A stretch of DNA of 10,314 nt from JACZQZ01 sp046756945 (GCA_046756945.1 JBHHXI010000109.1:1-10314); one strand, 5' to 3'. Counted from the first letter of the stretch, positions 1 through 8,185 are shown. Made by a program: numbers and translations. Notes: generated by a model from the sequence alone, not told the origin.

Positions 1-23
1 GTCACGGGCGCGGAGGCCCCCGC

Positions 24-44
24 CGGCGCCGGGAGCCGGCGCCG
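24..44 (-). terminator. GC-only hairpin after the LuxO-like gene, possible terminator
   Basis: A perfect 9-base inverted repeat (CGGCGCCGG / CCGGCGCCG) surrounds a 3-base loop and begins 9 bases beyond the stop codon of the minus-strand regulator. The stem is entirely G and C and would be very stable. No T-run follows it on the minus strand, so it is not a classical intrinsic terminator. It could instead be a 3'-end stabilising hairpin or a pause site for Rho. In DNA this GC-rich such repeats also arise easily by chance. Confidence 0.35.
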
Positions 45-53
45 CCGGGCCGG

Positions 54-1514
<1,461 letters not shown>

Positions 1515-1541
1515 GAATTCCATATGGACCGCGCGCCACCC

Positions 1542-1577
1542 GAGGAAAATTATCCGGACGAAGCATGAGCCCGGAAA
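1542..1577 (-). promoter_or_regulatory. Candidate promoter for the LuxO-like regulator
   Basis: Read on the minus strand, GATAAT (1549-1554) matches the -10 consensus at five of six bases. A weak -35, TTTCCG, lies 17 bases upstream (1572-1577). Transcription would start near 1542, just before the candidate ATGs at 1523 and 1514. It suggests that the regulator can be expressed separately from mutY. Hexamer matching only; the -35 is poor. Confidence 0.35.
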
Positions 1578-1605
1578 TCGAGCCGTCCCTGGCGCCGGGG
1601 GCGGG

Positions 1606-1619
1606 ATTTTCACGAAAAT
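1606..1619. repeat. 14-base dyad symmetry between mutY and the regulator gene
   Basis: ATTTTC-AC-GAAAAT is a perfect palindrome with 6-base arms around a 2-base centre. It directly follows the mutY stop codon and lies about 30 bases upstream of the candidate regulator promoter. It is AT-rich in a GC-rich setting. It could be an operator or part of the mutY transcript end. The 2-base centre is too short for a good RNA hairpin, which favours a DNA-binding site if it is functional. Confidence 0.3.
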
Positions 1620-2696
1620 TTAACAGCGATCCTTGGTATTAAGCGCGTGCCGGGCCACCTTTTTCATCACCGTCGGCAGGGCGTGGTCGGACAGCCGTTC
1701 GACGGCGCACCAGACGCCGCCCCCTTCCGGCCCGCCCTGCGCGCGCGCCGCGACCACGGTAAGCTCCAGGTGGAAATGGGTGAACGTGTGGCGCACGACG
1801 CCGGGCAGCCGCCGCCACGGGCCGGCACAGGGGGCGAGCCGGCGCGCTTCCCTCAACGGCCAGGCCGCCTCGCGCCAGTCGGTGGACGGGATCTCCATCA
1901 TGCCGCCGAGCAGCCCGGTTTCGGCGCGCCGCCGCAGGAACACCGCGCCGTCCCCGCGCACGACCCAGAAGGCGACGCCCCGGCGGGTCGGTTTCGCCTT
2001 CCCGGGCACCTTGAGCGGGTAGCTTCCGGGTTCGCCCGAGCGCCGGGCGGCGCACGCCTCCCGCCACGGGCACAGGGTGCATTGCGGCCGGCGCGCAAGA
2101 CAGATCGTGGCGCCCAGGTCCATCATCGCCTGGGCGAAATCGCCGGCTCTTTTCGCCGGGGTAAGGGACGCCGCCAGGGCCTCCAGGCGCGGCCGGGCGC
2201 CGGGCAGGGGGTCGCGCACCCCGTAGAGCCGGGCGACGACGCGGGCCACGTTGGCGTCCACCGGGCTCGCCTTCAGGCCATACGCGATGGCGGCGATGGC
2301 GGCGGCCGTGTAGGCGCCGATTCCAGGCAGGGCGCGCAATTCCCGCTCGCTGTCGGGCAGGCGCCCGCCGAAGTCCCGCACCACGGCCTGGGCGCATTTG
2401 TGCAGGTTGCGCGCGCGGGCGTAATAGCCGAGGCCCTGCCAGGCGTGAAGCACCTGGTCCAGATCGGCGTTCGCCAGGTCCCCCATGGTCGGCCAGCGGG
2501 CGACGAAATCGCGGAAATACGGCGTCACGGTGGCGACGGTGGTTTGCGCCAGCATGATCTCGCTGAGCCACACCCGGTAGGGATCGGGGGTGCCGCCGGG
2601 CGGGGCGCGCCACGGCAGCGCCCGCCGGTGGCGGTCGTACCAGGAAAGCAGGCGCCGGCGCAGGCGGGCGGGGGACGTCATGGCGGTGGTGGACAT
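1620..2696 (-). CDS. mutY: A/G-specific adenine DNA glycosylase MutY
   Basis: MutY removes adenine mispaired with 8-oxoguanine, starting base-excision repair that prevents G:C to T:A transversions. With the ATG at 2696 the protein has 358 residues, normal for the family. The N-terminal glycosylase domain has catalytic Glu46 (in SEIMLAQT), the helix-hairpin-helix LPGIGAYTAA (123-132) and catalytic Asp147 (in PVDANVARV). A [4Fe-4S] motif with exact C-X6-C-X2-C-X5-C spacing follows at Cys199, 206, 209 and 215. The C-terminal NUDIX-like 8-oxoG recognition domain (from about 239) includes the typical FTHFHLEL stretch. The usual MLQQT reads MLAQT here, a mild change. ATGs at 2681 and 2726 are alternatives; no strong ribosome site decides between them, but a candidate promoter makes 2726 less likely. 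It is divergent from the DUF721 gene and followed on the same strand by the LuxO-like regulator. Confidence 0.96.
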   Translation of the reverse strand: MSTTAMTSPARLRRRLLSWYDRHRRALPWRAPPGGTPDPYRVWLSEIMLAQTTVATVTPYFRDFVARWPTMGDLANADLDQVLHAWQGLGYYARARNLHKCAQAVVRDFGGRLPDSERELRALPGIGAYTAAAIAAIAYGLKASPVDANVARVVARLYGVRDPLPGARPRLEALAASLTPAKRAGDFAQAMMDLGATICLARRPQCTLCPWREACAARRSGEPGSYPLKVPGKAKPTRRGVAFWVVRGDGAVFLRRRAETGLLGGMMEIPSTDWREAAWPLREARRLAPCAGPWRRLPGVVRHTFTHFHLELTVVAARAQGGPEGGGVWCAVERLSDHALPTVMKKVARHALNTKDRC

Positions 2697-2719
2697 GTCC
2701 GGTTGTTCCGTGGCGGCCG

Positions 2720-2755
2720 GGATCATACTATAGGCATCGGCGCCTGTTTGAAGAG
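2720..2755 (-). promoter_or_regulatory. Candidate mutY promoter
   Basis: On the minus strand TATAGT (2727-2732) is a five-of-six match to the -10 box. The hexamer 17 bases upstream (2750-2755, CTCTTC) is a poor -35. Transcription would begin near 2720 and give a leader of about 24 bases to the ATG at 2696. This supports a start at 2696 or 2681 over the longer reading frame. Prediction only. Confidence 0.35.
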
Positions 2756-2853
2756 TCGGCGGCGCCCGACCCGGCGGCACGCACCGGCGCCGGCGTCCGG
2801 CTATCCTTTTAAGTAATGTAAGTCATGGACCAGAATACCGGGAGGGCGCTTCG

Positions 2854-3342
2854 ATGACCGGCAGGGGACGCGGACCCCGGGCGCTCGCCGCCACGGTGGG
2901 CGCCATCACCAGACCCCTGTTCTCCCGGCGCGGCTTCGCCGACGGCGCCATTGTCAAGGAATGGCCGGCGATCGTCGGCGCCCACTTCGCGGCCCACAGC
3001 GCGCCCGAGAAGATCGTTGCCGCGTCGGGCGGCGGCGCCGAGGGCACGCTGCACGTACGCATCGACAGCGGCAGCCTGGCGATCGAGCTGCAGCACCTGG
3101 AACCCCTGCTCATCGAACGCATCAACGGCTACTTCGGCTACCGCGCGGTGGCCCGCCTGAAGCTCCTCCAGGGACCATTGCCGAAAAGGCGAAAGGCGTC
3201 CCCGTCGCCCGTCCGCCCCCTGGAACCGGGCGAGGAAGAAGAGCTGGTGCGGCACCTGTGCGCCGTCGACGACCCCGAGCTTCGTCAGGCATTGGAATCC
3301 CTGGGACGGGCGGTGATCGGCCGGCGCGCCGGGAAGGACTGA
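2854..3342 (+). CDS. DUF721 / DciA-like protein, probable replicative helicase operator
   Basis: This 162-residue protein has the alphaproteobacterial form of DUF721. The conserved part spans about 10-110: the EWPAIVGAHFAAHSAPEKI region around Trp37, a strand LHVRIDSGSLAIELQ (66-80), then ERINGYFGYRAVARLKL (88-104). A basic linker (KRRK, 111-114) leads to an acidic, probably helical tail (about 123-156). DUF721 proteins of the DciA group interact with the replicative helicase DnaB and stand in for DnaC in most bacteria. That this divergent protein does the same job is inference. The start is well set by GGGAGGG at 2840-2846, seven bases before the ATG. It is divergent from mutY and lies upstream of dsbA-smc, an order I associate with Rhodospirillales chromosomes. 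No convincing promoter is visible in the 157 bases between it and mutY. Confidence 0.85.
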   Translation: MTGRGRGPRALAATVGAITRPLFSRRGFADGAIVKEWPAIVGAHFAAHSAPEKIVAASGGGAEGTLHVRIDSGSLAIELQHLEPLLIERINGYFGYRAVARLKLLQGPLPKRRKASPSPVRPLEPGEEEELVRHLCAVDDPELRQALESLGRAVIGRRAGKD

Positions 3343-3391
3343 AAGGGGTCCCGCCCGGCGACATTCGGCGAAGATTCACCGGCGCCGCCGC

Positions 3392-3411
3392 GGGGGCTTG
3401 TGGGGGCTTGT
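3392..3411 (+). repeat. Tandem duplication of a 10-base unit
   Basis: GGGGGCTTGT occurs twice in direct succession (3392-3401 and 3402-3411), followed by a further TG. The second copy contributes the TTGT of the candidate dsbA -35 box, so the duplication sits inside the likely promoter region. It may be simple replication slippage. Confidence 0.7.
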
Positions 3412-3443
3412 GAAGTGCCTCCGGCAATTCTATATTCAACAAC
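3408..3443 (+). promoter_or_regulatory. Candidate promoter for dsbA-smc
   Basis: TTGTGA (3408-3413; four of six matches to TTGACA) and TATATT (3431-3436; five of six matches to TATAAT) are separated by an ideal 17 bases. Transcription would start near 3443 and give a leader of about 24 bases to the TTG start of dsbA. The -10 lies in a short AT-rich island. This is one of the two better promoter candidates in the window, but it is unproven. Confidence 0.5.
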
Positions 3444-3455
3444 ATCTTGTACCTT

Positions 3456-3461
3456 GAGAGG
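3456..3461 (+). promoter_or_regulatory. Ribosome binding site supporting the TTG start of dsbA
   Basis: GAGAGG lies five bases before the TTG codon at 3467. The next in-frame candidate, ATG at 3488, has no comparable site and would remove the positively charged start of the signal peptide. Both points favour the TTG. Confidence 0.6.
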
Positions 3462-3466
3462 CCGTT

Positions 3467-4078
3467 TTGTCCAGATTTGTACTAGGTATGGGAATCCTCA
3501 CGTTTTTGCTCGCGGCCCCTCCCGCCGCCGCCGGCAACGCGCCGCTTGCCGAAGCGGTGGCGGAGATGACCATGGGCCGCGATGACGCGCCGGTGACCAT
3601 GATCGAGTACTCGTCCCTGGCCTGCCCCCATTGCGCCGCCTTCCACCGGGACGTCCTGCCCAGGATCAAGGAAACCTACATCGGTCCGGGCAAGGTACGT
3701 CTGGTCTTCCGCGATTTTCCCCTGGGCGGGGTGGCCCTGGCGGCGGCCATGGTGGCCCGGTGCGGCGGCCCGGAAAAGTACTTCGGCTTCGTCGAGGTCC
3801 TGTTCCGCAGCCAGGCGCAATGGGCGCGCAGCGACAATCCGCGGAGGGAACTGGCGCGCGTCGCCCGCTTCGGCGGCATCTCGCAGAAGGATTTCGATGC
3901 CTGCCTGGTGAACGAACCCCTGATGACGAACATCCGCCAGCGGGCGGCGGACGCCCAGAAGACGTTCGGTATCGATTCGACGCCCACCTTCATCATCGAC
4001 GGCGAGAAGGTCCTCGGCGCGCGGCCCTTCGAGGACTTCCGGAACGCCATCGAAAAAGCGCTCGAGAAAAAGCGGTAG
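3467..4078 (+). CDS. Secreted DsbA-family thiol:disulfide oxidoreductase
   Basis: This 203-residue thioredoxin-fold protein very probably forms disulfide bonds in exported proteins in the periplasm. The first 22-23 residues form a signal peptide: Arg3, a hydrophobic core VLGMGILTFLLAA and an Ala-rich cleavage region PPAAAG. The redox site is Cys53-Pro-His-Cys56, the dipeptide seen in E. coli DsbA, in the context EYSSLACPHC. The cis-proline is Pro173 in STPTF, followed by IIDG. Two more cysteines, Cys99 and Cys146, could form the second, structural disulfide known in some alphaproteobacterial DsbA proteins. The fold resembles the DSBA-like/Thioredoxin_4 group. It is read from a rare TTG start. 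smc follows after 12 bases, so the two are probably co-transcribed although their roles are unrelated. Whether it is the main DsbA or a specialised paralogue cannot be told; no DsbB is in the window. Confidence 0.92.
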   Translation: MSRFVLGMGILTFLLAAPPAAAGNAPLAEAVAEMTMGRDDAPVTMIEYSSLACPHCAAFHRDVLPRIKETYIGPGKVRLVFRDFPLGGVALAAAMVARCGGPEKYFGFVEVLFRSQAQWARSDNPRRELARVARFGGISQKDFDACLVNEPLMTNIRQRAADAQKTFGIDSTPTFIIDGEKVLGARPFEDFRNAIEKALEKKR

Positions 4079-4090
4079 CGGGACCGGATA

Positions 4091-7000
4091 GTGTTGCGCT
4101 TCAACAAACTGCGGCTTTCCGGCTTCAAGTCCTTCGTCGACGGCACGGAGCTCGTGATCGAGCCCGGCCTGACCGGCGTCGTCGGACCCAACGGGTGCGG
4201 CAAGTCCAACCTGGTCGAGGCGCTGCGCTGGGTCATGGGCGAGTCCTCGCCGAAGCAGATGCGCGGCGGCGAAATGGACGACGTCATCTTTAGCGGCACC
4301 CGCGAGCGGCCGCCGCGCAACATCGCCGAGGTCGTGCTGAGCCTGGACAACACCGACCGCACCGCCCCCGCCCGCTACAACGATGACGCGGAACTGAGCG
4401 TCAGCCGCCGCATCGAACGGGGCAGCGGCTCCACCTACCGCATCAACGGCAAGGAGGTGCGCGCCCGCGACGTGCAGATTCTGTTCGCCGACGCGGCCAG
4501 CGGCGCCCGTTCCACGGCGATCGTCAGCCAGGGGCGGATCGGCGCCGTCATCGCCGCCAAGCCGACCGATAGGCGGGCCATTCTGGAGGAGGCCGCCGGC
4601 ATCACCGGCCTGCATTCGCGCCGCCACGAGGCCGAACTGCGCCTGCGCGGCGCCGAAACCAACCTCGGGCGCCTCGACGACGTGCTGGTCACCCTCGACG
4701 CCCAGCTCAACAGCCTCAAGAAACAGGCCCGGCAGGCGAACCGCTACCGCAACATCAGCGATCACATCCGCCGCGCCGAGGCGGCCCTGTTCCACCTGCG
4801 CTGGAGCGCCGCCGCCGACGAGACGGAAACCGGCCGCGCGCGGCTCGCCGAAGCTGACCGCGAGGTCACCGAACTGACCCGCCGCGCCGGCGCCGCCTCC
4901 ACCCGGCAGGCCGATGCCGCCGCCGACCTGCCCGCGTTGCGCCAGGCGGAGGCCGGGGCGGCGGCCGAACTGCAGCGGCTGATCCTGGCCCGTGACGGCC
5001 TCGACGCCGAGGAAGAGCGAATCGCCGCCGCCCGCAAGGACTGCGAGCTTCGCCTGCAACAGGTGGCCGCCGACACCGCCCGCGAGAAGGCCCTTGCCAA
5101 GGACGCCGGCGTCGCCATGGAGCGCCTGGAGGCGGAGCGCGCGGGCATCGAAGAGGCAACGGACGACGACGACGAGGCCCGCCGCAAGGCGGCCGAGGCC
5201 CTGGAAGCCGCCAGCGGGGCCGTCGACGCCCTGGAAGCCCGCCTCACCGAGGTCACCGAACGGATGGCCGCCGCCGAGGCCCGCCGGGCAAGCCTGGCGG
5301 GCACGATTTCGGAGGTCAACGAGCGCAAGGAACGCCTCGCCGCCCGCGCCGCCACGGTCGCCGAGGCCCACGCCGAGCTGGAACGCCGCGCCGTGGACCC
5401 GGCGGCCCTGGACACGGCAAAGGCCGATTTTGCCGCGGCCCGCGCCGGGCTCGAGCGGACGCGCGCCGACGCGCAGGCGGCGGAGGCCGCCCGCACCGAG
5501 GCCGCCGACAAAGCCGCCGACGCGGTTTCGGCGCTGCAGGCCGCCCAGGCCGCGATGACCCGGCTGGAGGCGGAGGAGCGGGCCCTGGCCGGCGTGCTGG
5601 AGACCGGGGACGAAGAGCCATGGCCGCCGCTGATCGAATCGCTCACCGTCGAGCCGGGCTTCGAGGCGGCCCTGGCCGCGGCCCTGGGCGAGGACCTCCT
5701 GGCGCCGGCGGACGAACCGGCGAGCGCGTACTGGCGGACCCTGGCGCCGTTCGCCAAGCCGCCGCCCCTGCCCGAGGGCGCCCAACCCCTGAACGCCGTC
5801 GTCAAGGGACCGAAGGCGTTGACGCGCCGGCTGTCGCAGGTCGGCGTCGTCGCCGACGACGGGCACGGCGCCCGCCTCGGCGACCGGCTGTCCCAGGGGC
5901 AACGCCTGGTCAGCCGGGACGGAGCCTTGTGGCGCTGGGACGGCTTCACCATGTCGGCCGGGGCGGCAACCGGCGGCGCCGCCCGCCTGAAGCGGCGCAA
6001 CCGCCTCGTCGAGGTGCGCGGCCAGCTTGCCGCCGCCGGCGCCAAGGTGAAGGCGGCCGAGGACCGCATGACGGCGGCGCGCACCGCCGCCGACGCGGCG
6101 GTGGCGGCGGAAAAGGCGGCGCGCCAGGCCGCGCACGCCGCCGACGCGGCGTGCGCCCGGACGCGGGATGCCCTGGCCGAGATCAAGGAAAGGGCGGCGG
6201 ACAACGCCTCCCGCCTGGCGGCGCTGACGCAGACGGCGGCGGACGGCGACGCCGAACTGAAGGCGGCCGAGGACCGGGCCACCGACGCCGCCGAGGCCCT
6301 GGACGCCCTGCCCGACGCAGACGCCACCCGCCGCCAGGTCGACGGGCTGCGGGCGGAGTTGGCCCAGGCCCGCGCCGTCCAGGCGGAATGCCGCAGCGCC
6401 CACGATACCCTGGTCCACGCGGCCGAGGAACGGCGCCACCGCCTGGAAGACATGGTTGGTGAACTGGACTCGTGGCGCCGGCGCATCGACGACGCCACCC
6501 GCCAGATCGAACGGCTCGAGGAACGGCGCCGGGCGGCGGCGGCGGAGATGGAGCGCTTGTCCGCCGCGCCCGAAGAGATCGCGGAAAAGCGCCGGGGCTT
6601 GCTGAGCACGCTCGAATCGGCGGAGGCCAAACGCGCCGCCGCGGCCGACCGGCTGGCCGAAACCGAGACCCGGGTGGCCGAGGCGGAGAGCGTCCTGCGC
6701 GCGGCGGAGACCGAGCTTCGCGACGCCCGCGAGCGGCGGGTGCGCGCCGAAGGCCTGGTCGAACAAGCCGAGCAGGCGTGCACGAGCCTCGCCCAGCGCA
6801 TCGCCGAGCGCCTGGAATGCGCGCCCGACCGGTTGCGCGAATTGGCGGGCCTGGCCGAGGACGCCGCACTCCCCGACATGGAGGCGGTGGAGCGGCGCGT
6901 CGAACGCCTGCAACGCGAACGCGAGACCATGGGACCGGTGAACCTGAGGGCGGAGCAGGAGGCGGGCGAGCTGAAGGAGCAGATGGAATCCCTCGACACC

Positions 7001-7555
7001 GAGCGCGCCGACCTGATCAAGGCCATCGAAAAGCTGCGCCGGGGCATCAACGAGCTCAACCGCGAAGGACGGGAAAGGCTTCTCGCCTCGTTCAAGGAGG
7101 TGGACCAGCACTTCCGGGAACTGTTCGTGCGCCTGTTCGGCGGCGGCCGGGCCCATCTCGCGCTGACCGAGTCCGACGACCCCCTGGAGGCCGGCCTGGA
7201 AATCCTGGCCAGCCCGCCGGGCAAACGGCTGCAGTCCCTGTCGCTGCTGTCGGGCGGCGAGCAGGCGTTCACCGCCATCGCGCTGTTGTTCGCCGTTTTC
7301 CTGACCAACCCGGCGCCGATCTACGTCCTCGACGAGGCGGACGCGCCCCTCGACGACGCCAACGTCGACCGCTTCTGCATCCTGCTCGAGGAGATGGCCG
7401 CCTCCGGACAGACCAACTTCCTGATCATCACCCACCACCGCATGACCATGGCCCGCATGGACCGGCTGTTCGGCGTGACCATGGGCGAGCGCGGGGTGTC
7501 GCAACTGGTGTCGGTGGACCTGCGCCAGGCCGAGGAACTCAGGGCCACCGCCTGA
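4091..7555 (+). CDS. smc: Chromosome segregation ATPase Smc
   Basis: Smc is the ATPase of the Smc-ScpAB condensin, which compacts and separates sister chromosomes in the cytoplasm. At 1154 residues it is full length. The N-terminal head has Walker A GPNGCGKS (32-39) and a Q-loop in the IVSQGRI region near 143. Two very Ala/Glu/Arg-rich coiled coils (about 165-500 and 630-990) flank a hinge at about 500-630. The C-terminal head has signature LSGGEQ (1053-1058), Walker B IYVLDEADAP (1077-1086) and the following D-loop. Walker A, signature and Walker B are all intact. The hinge looks shorter than in Bacillus Smc. The start is GTG directly after the dsbA stop, with GGGA a few bases upstream; the following TTG is also possible but changes only one residue. 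ScpA and ScpB are not in the window. The extreme GC of the coils creates long antisense open frames. Confidence 0.97.
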   Translation: MLRFNKLRLSGFKSFVDGTELVIEPGLTGVVGPNGCGKSNLVEALRWVMGESSPKQMRGGEMDDVIFSGTRERPPRNIAEVVLSLDNTDRTAPARYNDDAELSVSRRIERGSGSTYRINGKEVRARDVQILFADAASGARSTAIVSQGRIGAVIAAKPTDRRAILEEAAGITGLHSRRHEAELRLRGAETNLGRLDDVLVTLDAQLNSLKKQARQANRYRNISDHIRRAEAALFHLRWSAAADETETGRARLAEADREVTELTRRAGAASTRQADAAADLPALRQAEAGAAAELQRLILARDGLDAEEERIAAARKDCELRLQQVAADTAREKALAKDAGVAMERLEAERAGIEEATDDDDEARRKAAEALEAASGAVDALEARLTEVTERMAAAEARRASLAGTISEVNERKERLAARAATVAEAHAELERRAVDPAALDTAKADFAAARAGLERTRADAQAAEAARTEAADKAADAVSALQAAQAAMTRLEAEERALAGVLETGDEEPWPPLIESLTVEPGFEAALAAALGEDLLAPADEPASAYWRTLAPFAKPPPLPEGAQPLNAVVKGPKALTRRLSQVGVVADDGHGARLGDRLSQGQRLVSRDGALWRWDGFTMSAGAATGGAARLKRRNRLVEVRGQLAAAGAKVKAAEDRMTAARTAADAAVAAEKAARQAAHAADAACARTRDALAEIKERAADNASRLAALTQTAADGDAELKAAEDRATDAAEALDALPDADATRRQVDGLRAELAQARAVQAECRSAHDTLVHAAEERRHRLEDMVGELDSWRRRIDDATRQIERLEERRRAAAAEMERLSAAPEEIAEKRRGLLSTLESAEAKRAAAADRLAETETRVAEAESVLRAAETELRDARERRVRAEGLVEQAEQACTSLAQRIAERLECAPDRLRELAGLAEDAALPDMEAVERRVERLQRERETMGPVNLRAEQEAGELKEQMESLDTERADLIKAIEKLRRGINELNREGRERLLASFKEVDQHFRELFVRLFGGGRAHLALTESDDPLEAGLEILASPPGKRLQSLSLLSGGEQAFTAIALLFAVFLTNPAPIYVLDEADAPLDDANVDRFCILLEEMAASGQTNFLIITHHRMTMARMDRLFGVTMGERGVSQLVSVDLRQAEELRATA

Positions 7556-7566
7556 ACGGCGTCTCC

Positions 7567-7587
7567 CCTGGCCGTTTTCCGGCCTGG
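7567..7587 (+). terminator. Hairpin 3' of smc, weak terminator candidate
   Basis: GGCCG (7570-7574) and CGGCC (7580-7584) form a 5-base stem around TTTTC. The stem can be extended by CC/GG beyond a T-T mismatch. It begins about 12 bases after the smc stop. No T-run follows, so termination would be inefficient or Rho-dependent. Low confidence. Confidence 0.25.
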
Positions 7588-7620
7588 AATAATGGGGATT
7601 ATTTCCGTATTATCAACCTG
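7585..7620 (+). promoter_or_regulatory. Candidate upstream promoter of the atp operon
   Basis: TATTAT (7608-7613) is a five-of-six match to the -10 box, with a weak -35 TGGAAT (7585-7590) 17 bases upstream. It overlaps the dyad at 7588-7603. If used, it would be the first of two tandem promoters for the F0 genes. Confidence 0.3.
7588..7603. repeat. AT-rich dyad AATAAT-GGGG-ATTATT
   Basis: A perfect 6-base inverted repeat around GGGG. It can be extended by GG (7586-7587) pairing with CC (7605-7606) if T7604 is bulged. It is conspicuous because the surrounding DNA is very GC-rich. It lies inside the spacer of one candidate promoter and upstream of another, so an operator role for the atp operon is possible. 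It could also form a small hairpin at the end of the smc transcript. Confidence 0.4.
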
Positions 7621-7641
7621 TTAAGCGTGGGGTTTTCGATC

Positions 7642-7677
7642 TTGACAGGTCTCCGGCCCGCCATTACTTTTCGCCCC
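7642..7677 (+). promoter_or_regulatory. Candidate main promoter of the atp (F0) operon
   Basis: A perfect TTGACA (7642-7647) is followed after 17 bases by TACTTT (7665-7670), a modest -10 box (three of six). A strong -35 with a weak -10 is common in GC-rich alphaproteobacteria. The predicted start near 7677 leaves a leader of about 66 bases before the atpI ATG at 7743, in which I see no recognisable riboswitch. Confidence 0.5.
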
Positions 7678-7742
7678 GCATATGGCATAACTCCGGCCAG
7701 ACGGTGGGTTTCCCGCGCGCCTTCCCTGTGCGCGATGTCCCG

Positions 7743-8162
7743 ATGAGCGAAGGCAAGGCCCCGCATCCTTCCGCGCCCCCGGCGCCGAAACATCCCCGGG
7801 CGCTGGAAGACCTGGATGCCCGCCTGCGCCATGCCCGCGCGGCACGGGAACCGCCGGCGCCGAAGCACGAAGGGGCGCCGATGAGCGGTTTCGGCATGGC
7901 GTTCCGCATCGGGACGGAGTTGGTGGCGGCCCTGGCCGTGGGCGTGGGCATCGGCCTGCTGCTCGACCATTGGCTGGACACCGGGCCGTGGTTCCTGGTC
8001 GTGTTTTTCTTCCTTGGCGCGGCCGCCGGGATGCTGAACGTCTACCGCGCGGCACGCGGTATCGGTCCGGGCCCCGGATTTCCGCAAGGCCCTGAGACGG
8101 GCACGGAACCCGGGGAAGAGGAACACGACGGACCGGCCGGAAACGGGCGGTCGGAGAATTAA
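7743..8162 (+). CDS. atpI: ATP synthase protein I (AtpI)
   Basis: AtpI is the small membrane protein that heads F0 operons and helps assembly of the c-ring; it is not part of the finished enzyme. The 139-residue product has two predicted membrane helices (about 57-76, IGTELVAALAVGVGIGLLLD, and 81-101, PWFLVVFFFLGAAAGMLNVY), the usual AtpI hairpin. Ahead of them is a charged Ala/Pro-rich cytoplasmic segment containing EDLDARLRHARAARE, flanked by two copies of PPAPKH (12-17 and 37-42). The tail is acidic and Gly/Pro-rich. The ATG at 7743 was chosen; a GTG at 7704 would add 13 residues, and neither has a strong ribosome site. Its place 23 bases before atpB supports the assignment more than its sequence does, because AtpI is poorly conserved. 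Confidence 0.88.
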   Translation: MSEGKAPHPSAPPAPKHPRALEDLDARLRHARAAREPPAPKHEGAPMSGFGMAFRIGTELVAALAVGVGIGLLLDHWLDTGPWFLVVFFFLGAAAGMLNVYRAARGIGPGPGFPQGPETGTEPGEEEHDGPAGNGRSEN

Positions 8163-8185
8163 CACGAGGAACGGCGGGACGTACC

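Noticed and set aside
1515..1620. A possible sigma-54 (-24/-12) promoter upstream of the LuxO-like gene
   Set aside because: TGGCGCGCGG occurs near the start, but no GC doublet lies at the required -12 spacing; the match is not convincing.
1647..2816. A 389-codon plus-strand frame opposite mutY
   Set aside because: mutY is certain from its Fe-S and catalytic motifs. The plus-strand product is low-complexity and would run into the next promoter region.
2781..2853. A promoter for the DUF721 gene (TATCCT or TAATGT as -10)
   Set aside because: Neither has an acceptable -35 at 16-18 bases, so I did not annotate it, although some promoter must exist here or nearby.
3482..7504. A 1340-codon open frame on the minus strand opposite dsbA and smc
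   Set aside because: It is complementary to two certain genes, has low-complexity Gly/Arg/Leu-rich content with no recognisable domain, and follows from GC-rich codon bias.
6472..7746. A 424-codon plus-strand frame overlapping the end of smc and the gap before atpI
   Set aside because: It is out of frame with the C-terminal head of Smc, Arg/Gly/Pro-rich and without motif; its end merely runs through the intergenic region.
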